The notes under the pieces are model-generated. The model saw only the letters and a program-made list of their open reading frames with translations, was not told where the DNA came from and did no database searches. Positions 19,775 through 28,940 of a DNA stretch of 64,000 bases are shown here, one piece after another. Made by a program: the position numbers and the translations under genes. This DNA is from Pokkaliibacter sp. MBI-7 (GTDB lineage Bacteria; Pseudomonadota; Gammaproteobacteria; Pseudomonadales; Balneatricaceae), in contig NZ_JARVTG010000002.1 of the NCBI RefSeq assembly GCF_029846635.1, positions 2,087,501 to 2,151,500 of the forward strand. Direction: 5' to 3'. Numbering within the stretch: position 1 is the stretch's first letter; each line of letters opens with the position of its first letter.

Positions 19775-20992
19775 TTATCCTCGTGGGCCGCCACCACCTG
19801 GGGGTGGTCCGCCGAACCCACCGTGACTGTCCTCAGAGGCGGTTGCCCTGGCCGCCGTCAGCGAATCCCCCACCACTACCTGATCACCGTCGCTCAGCCC
19901 TTCCAGCACCTGAATATAGATGTTGTCCTTGAGGCCGGTCGTAATCACCCGGCTCTCAGGATGACCATGATCCAGCACCCGCACTTCATACCTGCCCTGT
20001 CCCTTGCTGTCACCCAGTACCGACAGCGGTATCGCCAGCGCCTCTTTTGCCTCGCCGAGTACGATAGACACCTGTGCCGTCATGAAGATACGCAGCTTGT
20101 GCTCCGGATTGGGCACATCAAACTGGCCGTTGTAATAGGTAGCTGAAGAGCTGATGGTGGTCGCCGAGGTGTCATCATCGGTGATGGATTCAGGCGCCGG
20201 ATCGACGGAGCGCAGCTTGCCGTCATAACGGGTATCCGGGTCACCCAGCACACTGAAGTACACCGGCATCTGTGGTTTGACCTTAATGACATCAGCTTCG
20301 GAAATTTCCGCCTTGATCGTCATGGTATCGAGGTTGGCCAGAATCAGAATGGTCGGCGCAGACTGGGTAGAGACCAGTGTCTGCCCTTCATCCGCTTCAA
20401 CGGCCACCACCACGCCGTCCATCGGTGCCAGAATCTGGGTATAACTCAGGTTTGTTTTGGCCGTATCGACCGAAATCTTGGCCTGAGTGATCTGTGCATC
20501 CAGCGCTTCAATATCCGCTTTGGTGCTGTCCAGACTGGCCCTGGCGCTCTCCAGATCGGACTGGGCAGCGGCGTCGCTACGGCTCATTTTCTGCTGCCGT
20601 TTGTATTCCAGCTCATACTGCTTCAACAGCGCCTGCTTCGAACGCTTCTGTGCCTGCACATTATCCAGCTCGGCCTCAGCATCCTTGAGGTCGTTCTCCT
20701 TCACTGACGGATCGATCACCGCCAGCAGCTGACCTTTCTTGACCGAATCACCCAGCGACACTTTCAGTGACTGCAGCTGCCCCGATACCTGCGCACCGAC
20801 ATCGACCTGCTTGTAGGCGTTGAGTACCCCAGTGGATGAAACGGTCTCCTGAATATCACGCTTCTCCACCGGCACGGTGACAAATACAGGTGGCTTCGGC
20901 GCGAACCAGTCACGAAAGAACCAGGCGCCAGCCGCTGCGATCAGCAGCAACAACGCCAGGCTAAACACATATCGGCGGGTTTTCTTTTGCAT
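19775..20992 (-). CDS. macA: Periplasmic adaptor subunit MacA
   Basis: 405 residues. One N-terminal membrane helix (residues about 8-26) is followed by the membrane-fusion fold. A lipoyl half-motif GAQVSGQLQSL, a long alpha-hairpin (residues about 95-190), the second lipoyl half near MDGVVVAVEADEGQTL and a beta-barrel can be seen. The tail is glycine/proline-rich (GGFGGPPPGGGGPRG), which is unusual. MacA couples MacB to the outer-membrane channel and stimulates its ATPase. It is the first gene of the operon. Confidence 0.92.
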   Translation of the reverse strand: MQKKTRRYVFSLALLLLIAAAGAWFFRDWFAPKPPVFVTVPVEKRDIQETVSSTGVLNAYKQVDVGAQVSGQLQSLKVSLGDSVKKGQLLAVIDPSVKENDLKDAEAELDNVQAQKRSKQALLKQYELEYKRQQKMSRSDAAAQSDLESARASLDSTKADIEALDAQITQAKISVDTAKTNLSYTQILAPMDGVVVAVEADEGQTLVSTQSAPTILILANLDTMTIKAEISEADVIKVKPQMPVYFSVLGDPDTRYDGKLRSVDPAPESITDDDTSATTISSSATYYNGQFDVPNPEHKLRIFMTAQVSIVLGEAKEALAIPLSVLGDSKGQGRYEVRVLDHGHPESRVITTGLKDNIYIQVLEGLSDGDQVVVGDSLTAARATASEDSHGGFGGPPPGGGGPRG

Positions 20993-21522
20993 GGATAGTT
21001 AAATCTCAAAGTAGGGTCAGCACAGAAACATTTTTGATGCCGGCAGTATCCAGAGCGCTTTGTAAAGTAGCAACGAGGATATAACGCGAATTGTTTCAGG
21101 CTTTTGAGGCAGCTCAACCGTGCTCGCCACAAGCCAGTCAGCATCAGTACTTGCCGCAGTTATACGGTGTCACACAGGCACAATCTGAACGCCAGACAAC
21201 GCACTCAAATGCGTCAGACTCAGGTCATGACGTCATGTTGCTATCAGCAAGACGAATAACAGCCGGAGCGGTCAAAGATAGAAGGACAGAAAAACCAGCG
21301 AGGCGGCTACTACATTAGCGCTGCACGACGGATGAGATCAGGAACACAAAGAGGGGTAGATCAGGAGGGAAAATTCTCGGGGCCACTGAAGGCCCCAAAA
21401 ATAGTGCGCCATACGGCTGGCCTGCTCACATCCTTTAGATAGATTGTTCTTACATAAAGGAGTTGGTTGACTGTTGCAGTCGTTGAGCTTGCCACATCAC
21501 CCGCAGGTGACGTCCGTCGCGC
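20993..21522. other. Gene-free stretch upstream of macA
   Basis: 530 bases without a convincing gene on either strand. It must contain the macAB promoter and the 3' end of the small gene at 21523-21756. The one clear structure is a GGGGCC/GGCCCC hairpin at 21379-21396. On the minus strand it is followed by GAGAATTTT, so it could be a weak terminator for that small gene. Confidence 0.5.
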
Positions 21523-21756
21523 TTAGTGGCTGCTGGACAGCTTGGGCAGTTCAACACGGAACAGGGATTTGATCTTGGCTTTCAGTGCAGCACCCAGCTC
21601 AGCCATGTACTCGTAACGCAGCTGCTTGGACAGTTCAACGTAGTATTCAGTATCAACGTTGCCGTTGCTATCCAGTTTCACACCTGACTGAGACAGGTAG
21701 TACTGAGTATCGATGTTGCCTTTGGCATCCAGTTTCAGTTCATAGGTAGACATCAT
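21523..21756 (-). CDS. Small protein with two internal repeats, function unknown
   Basis: 77 residues from the ATG at 21756, five bases after GGAG. The first half is two near-copies of one unit: LDAKGNIDTQYYL and LDSNGNVDTEYYV. The second half is a charged helix ending LPKLSSSH. There is no signal peptide or membrane helix. I do not recognise the family. The D-x-(K/N)-G-N-(I/V)-D pattern recalls a short calcium-binding-like or beta-hairpin repeat, but this is only a resemblance. It is transcribed divergently from the LysR gene. Confidence 0.6.
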   Translation of the reverse strand: MMSTYELKLDAKGNIDTQYYLSQSGVKLDSNGNVDTEYYVELSKQLRYEYMAELGAALKAKIKSLFRVELPKLSSSH

Positions 21757-21883
21757 ATTCACTCCGTTGGGAAAGGTGTTTGATCACTTTGTACGCAGCC
21801 TATACTAATGTCTAAGTGACTATTGAAAAAGCGAACCTTTCTAAGCAGAATGCTGAGTTTATTTCACCAGTCAAGGTAACATC

Positions 21884-22807
21884 ATGCGCCGTCTGCCACC
21901 GCTCAATGCCTTGCGTGTTTTCGAGTCATCCGCCCGCAACTGTAGCTTTGCAGCGGCTGCGGAGGAACTTTTTGTAACAGCCTCCGCAGTCAGCCACCAG
22001 ATCAAAACGCTTGAGGAATATTTGGGAGTTTCCCTATTCAGCCGCAACAAGCGAAAGGTAGAGCTGACGCCTGCTGGCGAGCAATACCTGACCTCTATCA
22101 AGCATGCGCTGGATGAAATCGAGGTCGCGACACAACGCCTGACGGCCAATCTGGAAACCAACGTGGTCACCATCAGCGTGGCTCCCAACTTTCTTACCCG
22201 CTGGCTGATGCCGCGCATGGCACGCTTTCAGGAGAAATACCCGGACATCGAGCTGCAGATCAATGCCTCCATGGGCCTGATCGACTTCAACCGCTCCAAT
22301 ACCGATATGGCGGTGTATTTCGGCAACGGCGAATGGGAAGACATCGAAGTGCACTTCCTGCGCAACGTCATGCTGGTACCTGTATGCAGCCCACGCCTGA
22401 TGAAGGGCCGCTTTCCGCTGAATAAACCGGAAGACTTGCGCCACCACACCCTTATCTACGTCAACAAGCGCAAATACGAGTGGGAGAACTGGCTGGAGCA
22501 GGCTGGGGTCGCCTTTATTACCCCGAAAGGCAGCTTGCAGCTGTCCAGCAGTCAGCTGGCCACCGCCGCCGCACAGGAAGGTCTGGGCGTGGCGCTGGCC
22601 GACAGCACCCTGACCTCAAGAGAAATCAGCTCCGGCCACCTGCTGGTACCGTTCGACATCATGCTCGATACCCACAAGGCGTTTTATCTGGTGTACCGCA
22701 AGCACCGCCCACTGACGGCAGGTATGAAAGCCTTCAAGGAATGGCTGATCAGTGAAATGCAGGCACCGGATGCCAATGACCCGGTCGGTGAGGAATGGGA
22801 GGAATAA
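21884..22807 (+). CDS. LysR-family transcriptional regulator (GcvA-like)
   Basis: 307 residues. The N-terminal winged helix is typical (MRRLPPLNALRVFESSARN, then AAEELFVTASAVSHQIKTLE), and a periplasmic-binding-like effector domain follows. The start motif and spacing match the GcvA/AmpR branch. It is divergent from the small repeat protein (128-base gap), so that gene is a plausible target; the ligand is unknown. Confidence 0.88.
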   Translation: MRRLPPLNALRVFESSARNCSFAAAAEELFVTASAVSHQIKTLEEYLGVSLFSRNKRKVELTPAGEQYLTSIKHALDEIEVATQRLTANLETNVVTISVAPNFLTRWLMPRMARFQEKYPDIELQINASMGLIDFNRSNTDMAVYFGNGEWEDIEVHFLRNVMLVPVCSPRLMKGRFPLNKPEDLRHHTLIYVNKRKYEWENWLEQAGVAFITPKGSLQLSSSQLATAAAQEGLGVALADSTLTSREISSGHLLVPFDIMLDTHKAFYLVYRKHRPLTAGMKAFKEWLISEMQAPDANDPVGEEWEE

Positions 22808-22861
22808 AAGAAGGGACAACGCTAAGGAGAGCCCGGTCAGGCTCTCCAGCGCGCATCATGA

Positions 22862-24157
22862 TCAGGCGTTAAACCAGCCCAGTTTGATCACGAACAGTAC
22901 TGACAGAATAACCAGTGCCGGGTTCAGTTCACGCCAGCGGCCAGACAGCGCTTTCATTGCGGTCCAGGCGATAAAACCGAAGGCGATGCCGTTGGCAATG
23001 GAGTAAGTGAACGGCATGGCCAGCGCAGTGACCACTACCGGGGCAGCAACTGTAATGTCATCCCATTCGATCTCCGCCAGACCGGATGTCATCAATACGG
23101 CGACATACAGCAATGCAGGTGCTGTCGCGAACGCAGGCACACTGCCCGCCAGCGGTGCAAAGAACAGCGCCAGCAGGAACAGCAGTGCCACAACAACGGC
23201 GGTCAGACCGGTACGACCACCGGCACTCACTCCCGCAGCCGATTCGATATAGCTGGTGGTGGTGGAGGTACCCAGCAGCGAACCGCTCATGGCCGCCGTA
23301 CTGTCAGCAATCAGAGCGCGACCCATCTTCGGCAGATGACCGTCTTTTCCCATCAGTCCGGCGCGCTTGGCCACGCCAATCAGGGTGCCTGAGTTGTCGA
23401 ACAGATCCACAAACAGGAAGGCGAATACCACACTGAACAAGCCGATATTCAGGGCACCGGCGATATCCAGCTGCAGGAAGGTGGGTGCCAGACTGGGGGG
23501 CATGGACACCACACCACCAAACTGCGATACGCCCATGGCGATGGCGGCAAAGGTTACGGCCAGAATGCCGATCATCACCGCACCGGTCACTTTACGTGCT
23601 TCCAGCGCCACGATCAGGATAAAGCCCAGTGCCGCCAGAATGGGTTCAGGCTGTGTCAGGTCACCCATGCCTACCAGTGTGGCGGGGTTATCGACCACCA
23701 GCTTGGCGTTCTGCAGGGCAATCAGCGCCAGAAACAGGCCGATACCGGCAGCAATGGCGGAGCGCAGTGCCAGCGGAATGCTGTTGATGATCCATTCGCG
23801 TATGCGGAACAGCGACAGCACGAAGAACATGGTGGCCGACAGGAAGACCGCACCCAGTGCGACCTGCCAGGTGTAGCCCATGTGCAGGACTACCGTGTAG
23901 GTAAAGAAAGCATTAAGACCCATCCCTGGTGCCAGCGCGATAGGGTAGTTGGCAATCAGGCCCATGACGGCCGAACCAAAAGCCGCGGCCAGACAGGTGG
24001 CAACAAACACTGCGCCTTTGTCCATGCCGGTCGCCCCCAGAATGCTGGGGTTGACGAACAGGATGTAGGCCATAGTCAGGAAGGTGGTGATCCCGGCGAG
24101 AATTTCGGTACTGACCCGCGTATTGTGGGCTTTCAGTTGAAACAGCTTTTCCAGCAT
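22862..24157 (-). CDS. NCS2-family purine permease (AdeP/GhxP-like)
   Basis: 431 residues, about 12-14 membrane helices. The motifs are those of the AzgA branch of NCS2: AYILFVNPSILGATGMD near the N-terminus, ALAPGMGLNAFFTYTVV, and GTSTTTSYIESAAGVSAGGRTGLTA cut by helices 8-10. It would import adenine, guanine or hypoxanthine with protons. The exact base is not predictable here. The gene stands alone and converges on the LysR gene. Confidence 0.88.
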   Translation of the reverse strand: MLEKLFQLKAHNTRVSTEILAGITTFLTMAYILFVNPSILGATGMDKGAVFVATCLAAAFGSAVMGLIANYPIALAPGMGLNAFFTYTVVLHMGYTWQVALGAVFLSATMFFVLSLFRIREWIINSIPLALRSAIAAGIGLFLALIALQNAKLVVDNPATLVGMGDLTQPEPILAALGFILIVALEARKVTGAVMIGILAVTFAAIAMGVSQFGGVVSMPPSLAPTFLQLDIAGALNIGLFSVVFAFLFVDLFDNSGTLIGVAKRAGLMGKDGHLPKMGRALIADSTAAMSGSLLGTSTTTSYIESAAGVSAGGRTGLTAVVVALLFLLALFFAPLAGSVPAFATAPALLYVAVLMTSGLAEIEWDDITVAAPVVVTALAMPFTYSIANGIAFGFIAWTAMKALSGRWRELNPALVILSVLFVIKLGWFNA

Positions 24158-24377
24158 CGTTTTTCACAACTCCAGAGTGGGCTCCGGCTGGCAGGAAAAA
24201 CCTGACCAACCAGATGGTCAAAATTCAGACCGCGCATAATACCAGCCAGACTGAGACAGTCGAGTGAAAAAACCTGTAACACCCTGACTGCCGTTCATCC
24301 GCTCTGTATTTTTGGTCGGTGCTGCTGCCAACTCAGAGTACAATGGCTGACTTTCCGACTACTGCGTGAGCCCTGCC

Positions 24378-25148
24378 ATGTCTGCCGATACTGAAAACAA
24401 CGCCCCTACCCGCCTGTCCAAAGTGGTCATGGCGCTGGTGCCCTGCTCCCGTCGCGAGGCCGAACAGTATATTGAAGGTGGCTGGGTACTGGTGAACGGC
24501 AAGGTCATCGATGAGCCCTACTTCAAGATTGAAGATCAGCAGGTCGAGCTGCACCCCGATGCCAACCTGACCCCTATCGAACCAGCCACCCTGATCATGA
24601 ACCTGCCTGCCGAGCTGAGCAGTTCACCCACTGGCGGTCTTGCCATGTCGCTGCTGATTCTGGAAAACCAGTGGGCAGAAGACAATTCAGGCATCTTCGC
24701 CCTGCGCAAGCACTTCACCAAACAGACCTATCTGCTGCCCTTGCAGGAAGGCGCCAGTGGTCTGGCGCTGTTCAGTCAGGACTGGCGCACCGTGCGCAAG
24801 GCCACTGAAGATGCGGGCAAGATCGAGCAGGAATATGTGATAGAAGTCAGTGACGACCGCTCGCAGATCGACCCCGGCGAAGATGAGGTCAATGCCTTTA
24901 TCCTGCGCAAGCTCAATCACGGTATGAATATGAACGGCCGCTCCCTGCCGCGCGCCAAGATCAGCTGGCAGAGCGAAAACCGTCTGCGTTTTGCCATCAA
25001 GGCGCCCGAACCCGGTCAGCTGCGTTTTATGTGTGAAAGCGTTGGCTTGCAGGTGCTCAGTATCAAACGCATCCGCCTTGGTGGTACGTCCATGGGCAAG
25101 CTGCCGAGCGAGCAGTGGCGTTACGTGACAGCCAAAGAGCGGCTGTAA
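24378..25148 (+). CDS. RsuA-like pseudouridine synthase family protein with altered catalytic motif
   Basis: 256 residues from the ATG at 24378; a GTG four codons upstream is an alternative start. An S4 RNA-binding domain occupies residues 1-65 (SRREAEQYIEGGWVLVNGK), followed by the RsuA/RluF-like fold. In this family the catalytic aspartate lies in R-L-D-x-x-T-x-G-L. Here the aligned stretch is PLQEGASGLALFSQD, so Gln123 stands in place of the Asp. The protein may bind rRNA without modifying it. The gene ends before a strong terminator. Confidence 0.7.
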   Translation: MSADTENNAPTRLSKVVMALVPCSRREAEQYIEGGWVLVNGKVIDEPYFKIEDQQVELHPDANLTPIEPATLIMNLPAELSSSPTGGLAMSLLILENQWAEDNSGIFALRKHFTKQTYLLPLQEGASGLALFSQDWRTVRKATEDAGKIEQEYVIEVSDDRSQIDPGEDEVNAFILRKLNHGMNMNGRSLPRAKISWQSENRLRFAIKAPEPGQLRFMCESVGLQVLSIKRIRLGGTSMGKLPSEQWRYVTAKERL

Positions 25149-25195
25149 TCAGCAGGGTAAAGCGGAATCAATTGCCAGCGGCCACCGGCCATCAA

Positions 25196-25232
25196 CACAA
25201 CAGGCGACCCAAGGGTCGCCTGTTGTGCTTTT
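25196..25232 (+). terminator. Strong Rho-independent terminator
   Basis: A perfect 15-bp inverted repeat, 25196-25210 with 25213-25227, is followed by CTTTTA. It ends transcription of the RsuA-like gene before the oppositely oriented betT remnant. Confidence 0.85.
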
Positions 25233-25264
25233 ACGGGACGGGACGTGAACCAGCCCGTCTTTAA

Positions 25265-26353
25265 CTAACGCACCAGCTGCAGGAAGTGCATGTGCTTCTC
25301 ATACTTGTCGAGCACATCACTGATGATGTGGTCACGGGTGTAGCCATACACATCGTAGTTCTGCCCGCCTTCGCTGAGGAACACCTCGGCACGGAAGTAG
25401 CGGCGCTTCTCTTCCTGCTCGCGCGTCTCGGTCAGCAGGAAGGACGGTGGCACATAGGGACGGGCACGCACACCGTAGATAAAGTCCATTTCTTCACCGT
25501 GCTGTACCTCCAGTGCAATGCGATCATCCTTCACCTTCACCTCGACCTCATAGCCCTGCGCCTGATATTCCTCCGCCATTTCCCGCAGTACAGGCTCAAC
25601 GTCCTGTTTGAGGAAACCCCGCACCTCATCGCGGTTGGGGAAGCTGGAAATGGTCTTGATACGCTGCTTCCAGGTCAGGGCTTTACTGGCCGGGATACCG
25701 CCTAGCGGTGCAGGCGCACTCAGCGAGGTCTGCACGGCAGCACGTTTGGTGCTGTCCAGAATCAGCGCCTTGTGCAGGCCATAACAGGCCACCAGCAGAA
25801 TTGCAGCAAAGGGCAGCGCACTCACGATAGTGGCGGTTTGCAAAGCACTCAGGCCACCGGCCAGCAACAGCGCAATCGCCACGATACCTTCGGTACTGGC
25901 CCAGAACACCCGCTGCCAGATCGGCGTATTGTCATCACCGCCTGATGCCAGCATATCCACCACCATTGAACCGGAATCAGACGAGGTCACGAAGAACACC
26001 ACCACCATGATGGTCGCCAGCACTGACAGCACGCCAGAAAACGGGAACTGCTCAAGGAAAGCAAACAATGCCAGCGCCGTGTTGTTATTGACCGTGTCTC
26101 CCAGACTGCTCAGCCCCTGATCAAGAATCATATGGATAGCGGTATTACCGAACACCGTCATCCACATCAGGGTAAAGCCAGCCGGCACAAACAGCACCCC
26201 AAGTACAAACTGACGGATCGTGCGACCACGGGAAATGCGGGCGATGAACATGCCGACAAAAGGTGACCAGGCAATCCACCAGCCCCAGTAGAACAGGGTC
26301 CAGCCACCAATCCAGTCGTTGGGTTTGTAGGCATATAAGTCAAGTTTCCAGCC
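25265..26353 (-). pseudogene. betT: C-terminal part of a BetT-type choline/betaine (BCCT) transporter, interrupted by the element
   Basis: Read from the break, the protein begins near GWKLDLYAYKPNDW and continues through the BCCT hallmark (WGWWIAWSPFVGMFIARISRG), SSDSGSMVVDML and a long cytoplasmic tail typical of BetT. About 300 N-terminal residues and eight membrane helices are missing. The open frame continues about ten codons into foreign DNA (to 26383), which is not BCCT-like. The break is followed after about 60 bases by the ICE parA gene. This is the chromosomal gene into which the element has inserted. The other half should lie beyond the far end of the element. Confidence 0.85.
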
Positions 26354-26411
26354 CGTCAAACATCTTCCTCCGACAAAACGCAATAGGAAAACATCATTTT
26401 TCGGAGGCTAT
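26340..26411. mobile_element. End of the integrative and conjugative element (betT junction)
   Basis: The chromosomal betT reading frame stops making sense at about 26,350 and the next gene, at 26412, is the element parA. In PFGI-1/pKLC102-type ICEs parA (soj) lies next to one attachment site, which fits. No tRNA gene is at the boundary. The exact att core cannot be fixed without the other end. Confidence 0.65.
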
Positions 26412-27245
26412 ATGAAGAAAATTATCGCAGTCACCAACTCAAAAGGCGGAGTCGGCAAATCCACAACGGTTGTTAATCTGGCAGCGCTCCTTGCCGACGC
26501 TGGCTTACGGACTCTCATCGTTGACCTGGATATTCAGCCCACAGCGAGCAGTTATTTCCATCTGACGTCGGAAGCCCCTTTTGGCATTAGCGAACTACTG
26601 AGCCAAAACCTGTCTCCGTCCGATCAGATCATTTCCAGGACCAGTATCGACGGACTGGACCTCGTAAAGTCCAACGATCCATCAGGCTCGTTAGGGACGT
26701 CACTTTTGCATGCCCCCGATGGTCGCATTCGATTACGGCGCCTCCTGACCCGGTTCGACTACGACATCATCCTGCTAGATACCCAAGGTGCCCGAAGCGT
26801 TGTGCTGGACATGGCAATGCTAGCTGCGGACTTGGTGGTATCTCCAGTTACAACTGCAACGTTAAGCGCTCGCGAATTCATTCGGGGAATGGGTCAACTG
26901 TATTCGGAATTGACGCCGATGGCAGAGGCTATGGGGATAACCATCCCTACCATGCAGATTCTGCTGAATCAGATAGACAACACCAACAACAGCACCATGG
27001 TCACCGAGCTCATTAAGAGTATGGCGACGGAGGAATGCTGGTTCACGGTACTACAGACAGAAGTCCCCGACCTGGTGGCCTACAAAAATGCCAGTGCATT
27101 AGGCGTGGCTGCACATCGATACGAACCCAAACGCCCCGCAGGCCGTCAGGCCCCTTCATGCCTTGAAAGCATGGTTGATCTTGCTCTGGAGCTGCTGCCA
27201 GAGCATGAGGCAACGATTACAGCCTACTGCAAGACCCTGAAGTAA
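26412..27245 (+). CDS. parA: ParA/Soj-family partition ATPase of the element
   Basis: 277 residues. The deviant Walker A KGGVGKST is at residues 11-18, the A' motif at IVDLDIQP and the Walker B-like LLDTQGARS follows. GGAGG precedes the ATG. In this ICE class ParA keeps the excised circular or replicating form from being lost, together with the ParB-like protein at 28937. It is the first gene inside the element and probably starts the long partition-replication operon that follows. Confidence 0.92.
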   Translation: MKKIIAVTNSKGGVGKSTTVVNLAALLADAGLRTLIVDLDIQPTASSYFHLTSEAPFGISELLSQNLSPSDQIISRTSIDGLDLVKSNDPSGSLGTSLLHAPDGRIRLRRLLTRFDYDIILLDTQGARSVVLDMAMLAADLVVSPVTTATLSAREFIRGMGQLYSELTPMAEAMGITIPTMQILLNQIDNTNNSTMVTELIKSMATEECWFTVLQTEVPDLVAYKNASALGVAAHRYEPKRPAGRQAPSCLESMVDLALELLPEHEATITAYCKTLK

Positions 27246-27255
27246 GGACGCCATC

Positions 27256-27579
27256 ATGAAATACATCATGTTAGGTGTCCCGATGGGACAGGGGGTACGC
27301 CATTTCCCCGTCATATTCCCGGATCTGTTCAGTCATGAACAGATGGCTGAGGCCGCCCAATTATTGCCAGGGCTGGCCAACAGCTCGGTGGTTTCAGCCG
27401 GGCTATGCAATATCGATGTGACCTGTTACGGCGACAGCCCGTCATTGCAGCGGGCCAGCCGCAGCGTCGATACCCGCATCATCAATACCTATTCCCTGCT
27501 ACACGGGTTTGCCGATCTGGCTGACCTGCCGCCCGGTCTGCAGTCCCTCGTCCCTCACAAGGAGTCACACCATGACTAA
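27256..27579 (+). CDS. Hypothetical ICE protein
   Basis: 107 residues, no recognised domain, no signal or membrane helix. AAGGA lies upstream of the ATG at 27256. It starts 10 bases after parA and its stop overlaps the next start by eight bases, so it belongs to the parA operon. Confidence 0.6.
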   Translation: MKYIMLGVPMGQGVRHFPVIFPDLFSHEQMAEAAQLLPGLANSSVVSAGLCNIDVTCYGDSPSLQRASRSVDTRIINTYSLLHGFADLADLPPGLQSLVPHKESHHD

Positions 27580-28333
27580 TGCCTCCCTGTTTAGTCCGTT
27601 GTTCACCCTGAGCAGCCAGGATCTGGTACGCCATTACCAGCAGGCCATCGAGTACCTGCTTCCTGTTGCCCTCCTGGACACGGAGGGTGCTCGTGTCACT
27701 GCCCAGGTGCTGCTGTCAGCCTATAACGGCGATGACTATCAGCTGGACATCACTGATCTCGGACGGTTTGGTGCCGGTGAGGACGCGATCATGAACGCCA
27801 TCCTGACCGTGGTTTACGCACGAGCACGTACTGGAATAAAGCCTCAGGGGCTGATCGATAACGGCGATGCCCTCTTTTATGCGTTGGTCCAGCGCTGGAA
27901 TGTGCTGCATGCCAGCGTTCGCATTCAGCACCAGTACCACAAGTATGGCTGGCAGGCCCCGATGCAGTCCATGGGCCCCGAGGTGCTCAATCACCATTAC
28001 CAGCAGGCGGTAGAGCGCCTGCTGGCCTCGGCCCAGCAGGAGACCAGCTTGGGACGTATCGCCGCCCAGATACTGCTCTCGGCGTATGACGGTACGTATT
28101 ACCAGTGGAATATTGCCCGCCTGTCACTCGCTCTTGACGCGAAAGAGGAGCTGCTAAGCGCCATCCTGATGGTGGTTTACGCACGGGCGTGCACGGGAAA
28201 AGGGCCTCAGGAGCTGATCGACGACGGCGATGCCCGCTTTGCAGCCCTGGTCACACGCTGGCCTCAGCTGTCACTCTCAGCGCTCATTGAACGCCTCGGC
28301 TATGTCCATGGTCAGGAGGTGTGCCATGACTAG
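27572..28333 (+). CDS. Tandem-duplicated DUF7673-like ICE protein
   Basis: 253 residues from the ATG at 27572, inside the previous gene (ATGACTAA overlap). The protein consists of two copies of one domain of about 110 residues. Copy one reads HYQQAIEYLLP, AQVLLSAYNGD and GLIDNGDALFYALVQRW. Copy two reads HYQQAVERLLA, AQILLSAYDGT and ELIDDGDARFAALVTRW. The pattern resembles the small DUF7673 proteins common in ICEs, an assignment from memory. Function unknown. A third copy is encoded by the next gene. Confidence 0.65.
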   Translation: MTNASLFSPLFTLSSQDLVRHYQQAIEYLLPVALLDTEGARVTAQVLLSAYNGDDYQLDITDLGRFGAGEDAIMNAILTVVYARARTGIKPQGLIDNGDALFYALVQRWNVLHASVRIQHQYHKYGWQAPMQSMGPEVLNHHYQQAVERLLASAQQETSLGRIAAQILLSAYDGTYYQWNIARLSLALDAKEELLSAILMVVYARACTGKGPQELIDDGDARFAALVTRWPQLSLSALIERLGYVHGQEVCHD

Positions 28334-28787
28334 GTCGTTCTCTTCACACTTTTTCCACTTCCCGCTGTCGTTGGAGCATGAAGAGGCGCTGGATCAGGAC
28401 TACCCCGCCGCGGTGGAGCAGTTGCTGGCCAGCACAGAGGGGCAGCACGGCGAGGCAACCATCCGTTGCCTGCTGGCGTTTTACGCTGGCGATCTGCCCT
28501 ATTTCAAGCAACTGGAAGCTCACGATCAATCAGCGTTCTTCAACGTGCTGTATGGCTACGCGGCTACAGGCCGCCTGCCCCATCAGGTCATCTTCGCTGG
28601 GGACGACCGCTTTCAGGCGTTGTGGGCACGTCACGCCCAGACGCCCCGATCTGCGGAGCGCACCAACATCGATGCTCTGCCCCGAACCGTCTTTGACGGG
28701 CCCCCTGACACCCCACTGTCCCATGACGTGATGCTGGCCTTCCGGGCACGCCAGCATCACGCCGTGGCTCCGTTTCATTCGCGCTAG
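28326..28787 (+). CDS. Single-domain DUF7673-like ICE protein
   Basis: 153 residues from the ATG at 28326, again overlapping the preceding stop by eight bases (ATGACTAG). One copy of the same domain is visible (DYPAAVEQLLAST, CLLAFYAGD, VIFAGDDRFQALWARH), plus a proline-rich C-terminal tail. With the previous gene it makes three copies of the domain in a row, evidently by local duplication. Confidence 0.6.
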   Translation: MTRSFSSHFFHFPLSLEHEEALDQDYPAAVEQLLASTEGQHGEATIRCLLAFYAGDLPYFKQLEAHDQSAFFNVLYGYAATGRLPHQVIFAGDDRFQALWARHAQTPRSAERTNIDALPRTVFDGPPDTPLSHDVMLAFRARQHHAVAPFHSR

Positions 28788-28799
28788 AAGGACTTTGGC

Positions 28800-28940
28800 A
28801 TGACTCACCACGACTCGATTTCACCCTGGATGCGATCAACACCCCCAACGTCGACGGGCAGCGTGCGGAGTCATGCCGAAGTCCTGCTGTTATCAATATC
28901 ACTACCTGAGCCACCGAACCGCGCAGGAGCCTGCTTATGA
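28800..28940 (+). CDS. 46-residue hypothetical protein coupled to parB
   Basis: A small reading frame (MTHHDSISPWMRS to RAGACL) preceded by AAGGA eight bases before its ATG. Its TGA overlaps the parB ATG by four bases. The spacing and coupling look like a real gene, or a leader peptide for parB. No similarity is recognised. Confidence 0.4.
   Translation: MTHHDSISPWMRSTPPTSTGSVRSHAEVLLLSISLPEPPNRAGACL

Noticed and set aside
24158..24377. Purine riboswitch upstream of the NCS2 permease
   Set aside because: No recognisable purine-aptamer core sequence or paired stems could be seen in the leader.
25265..26383. Intact short BCCT transporter starting at 26383
   Set aside because: The first ten residues are not BCCT-like, no ribosome-binding site fits, and two thirds of the membrane helices would be missing.
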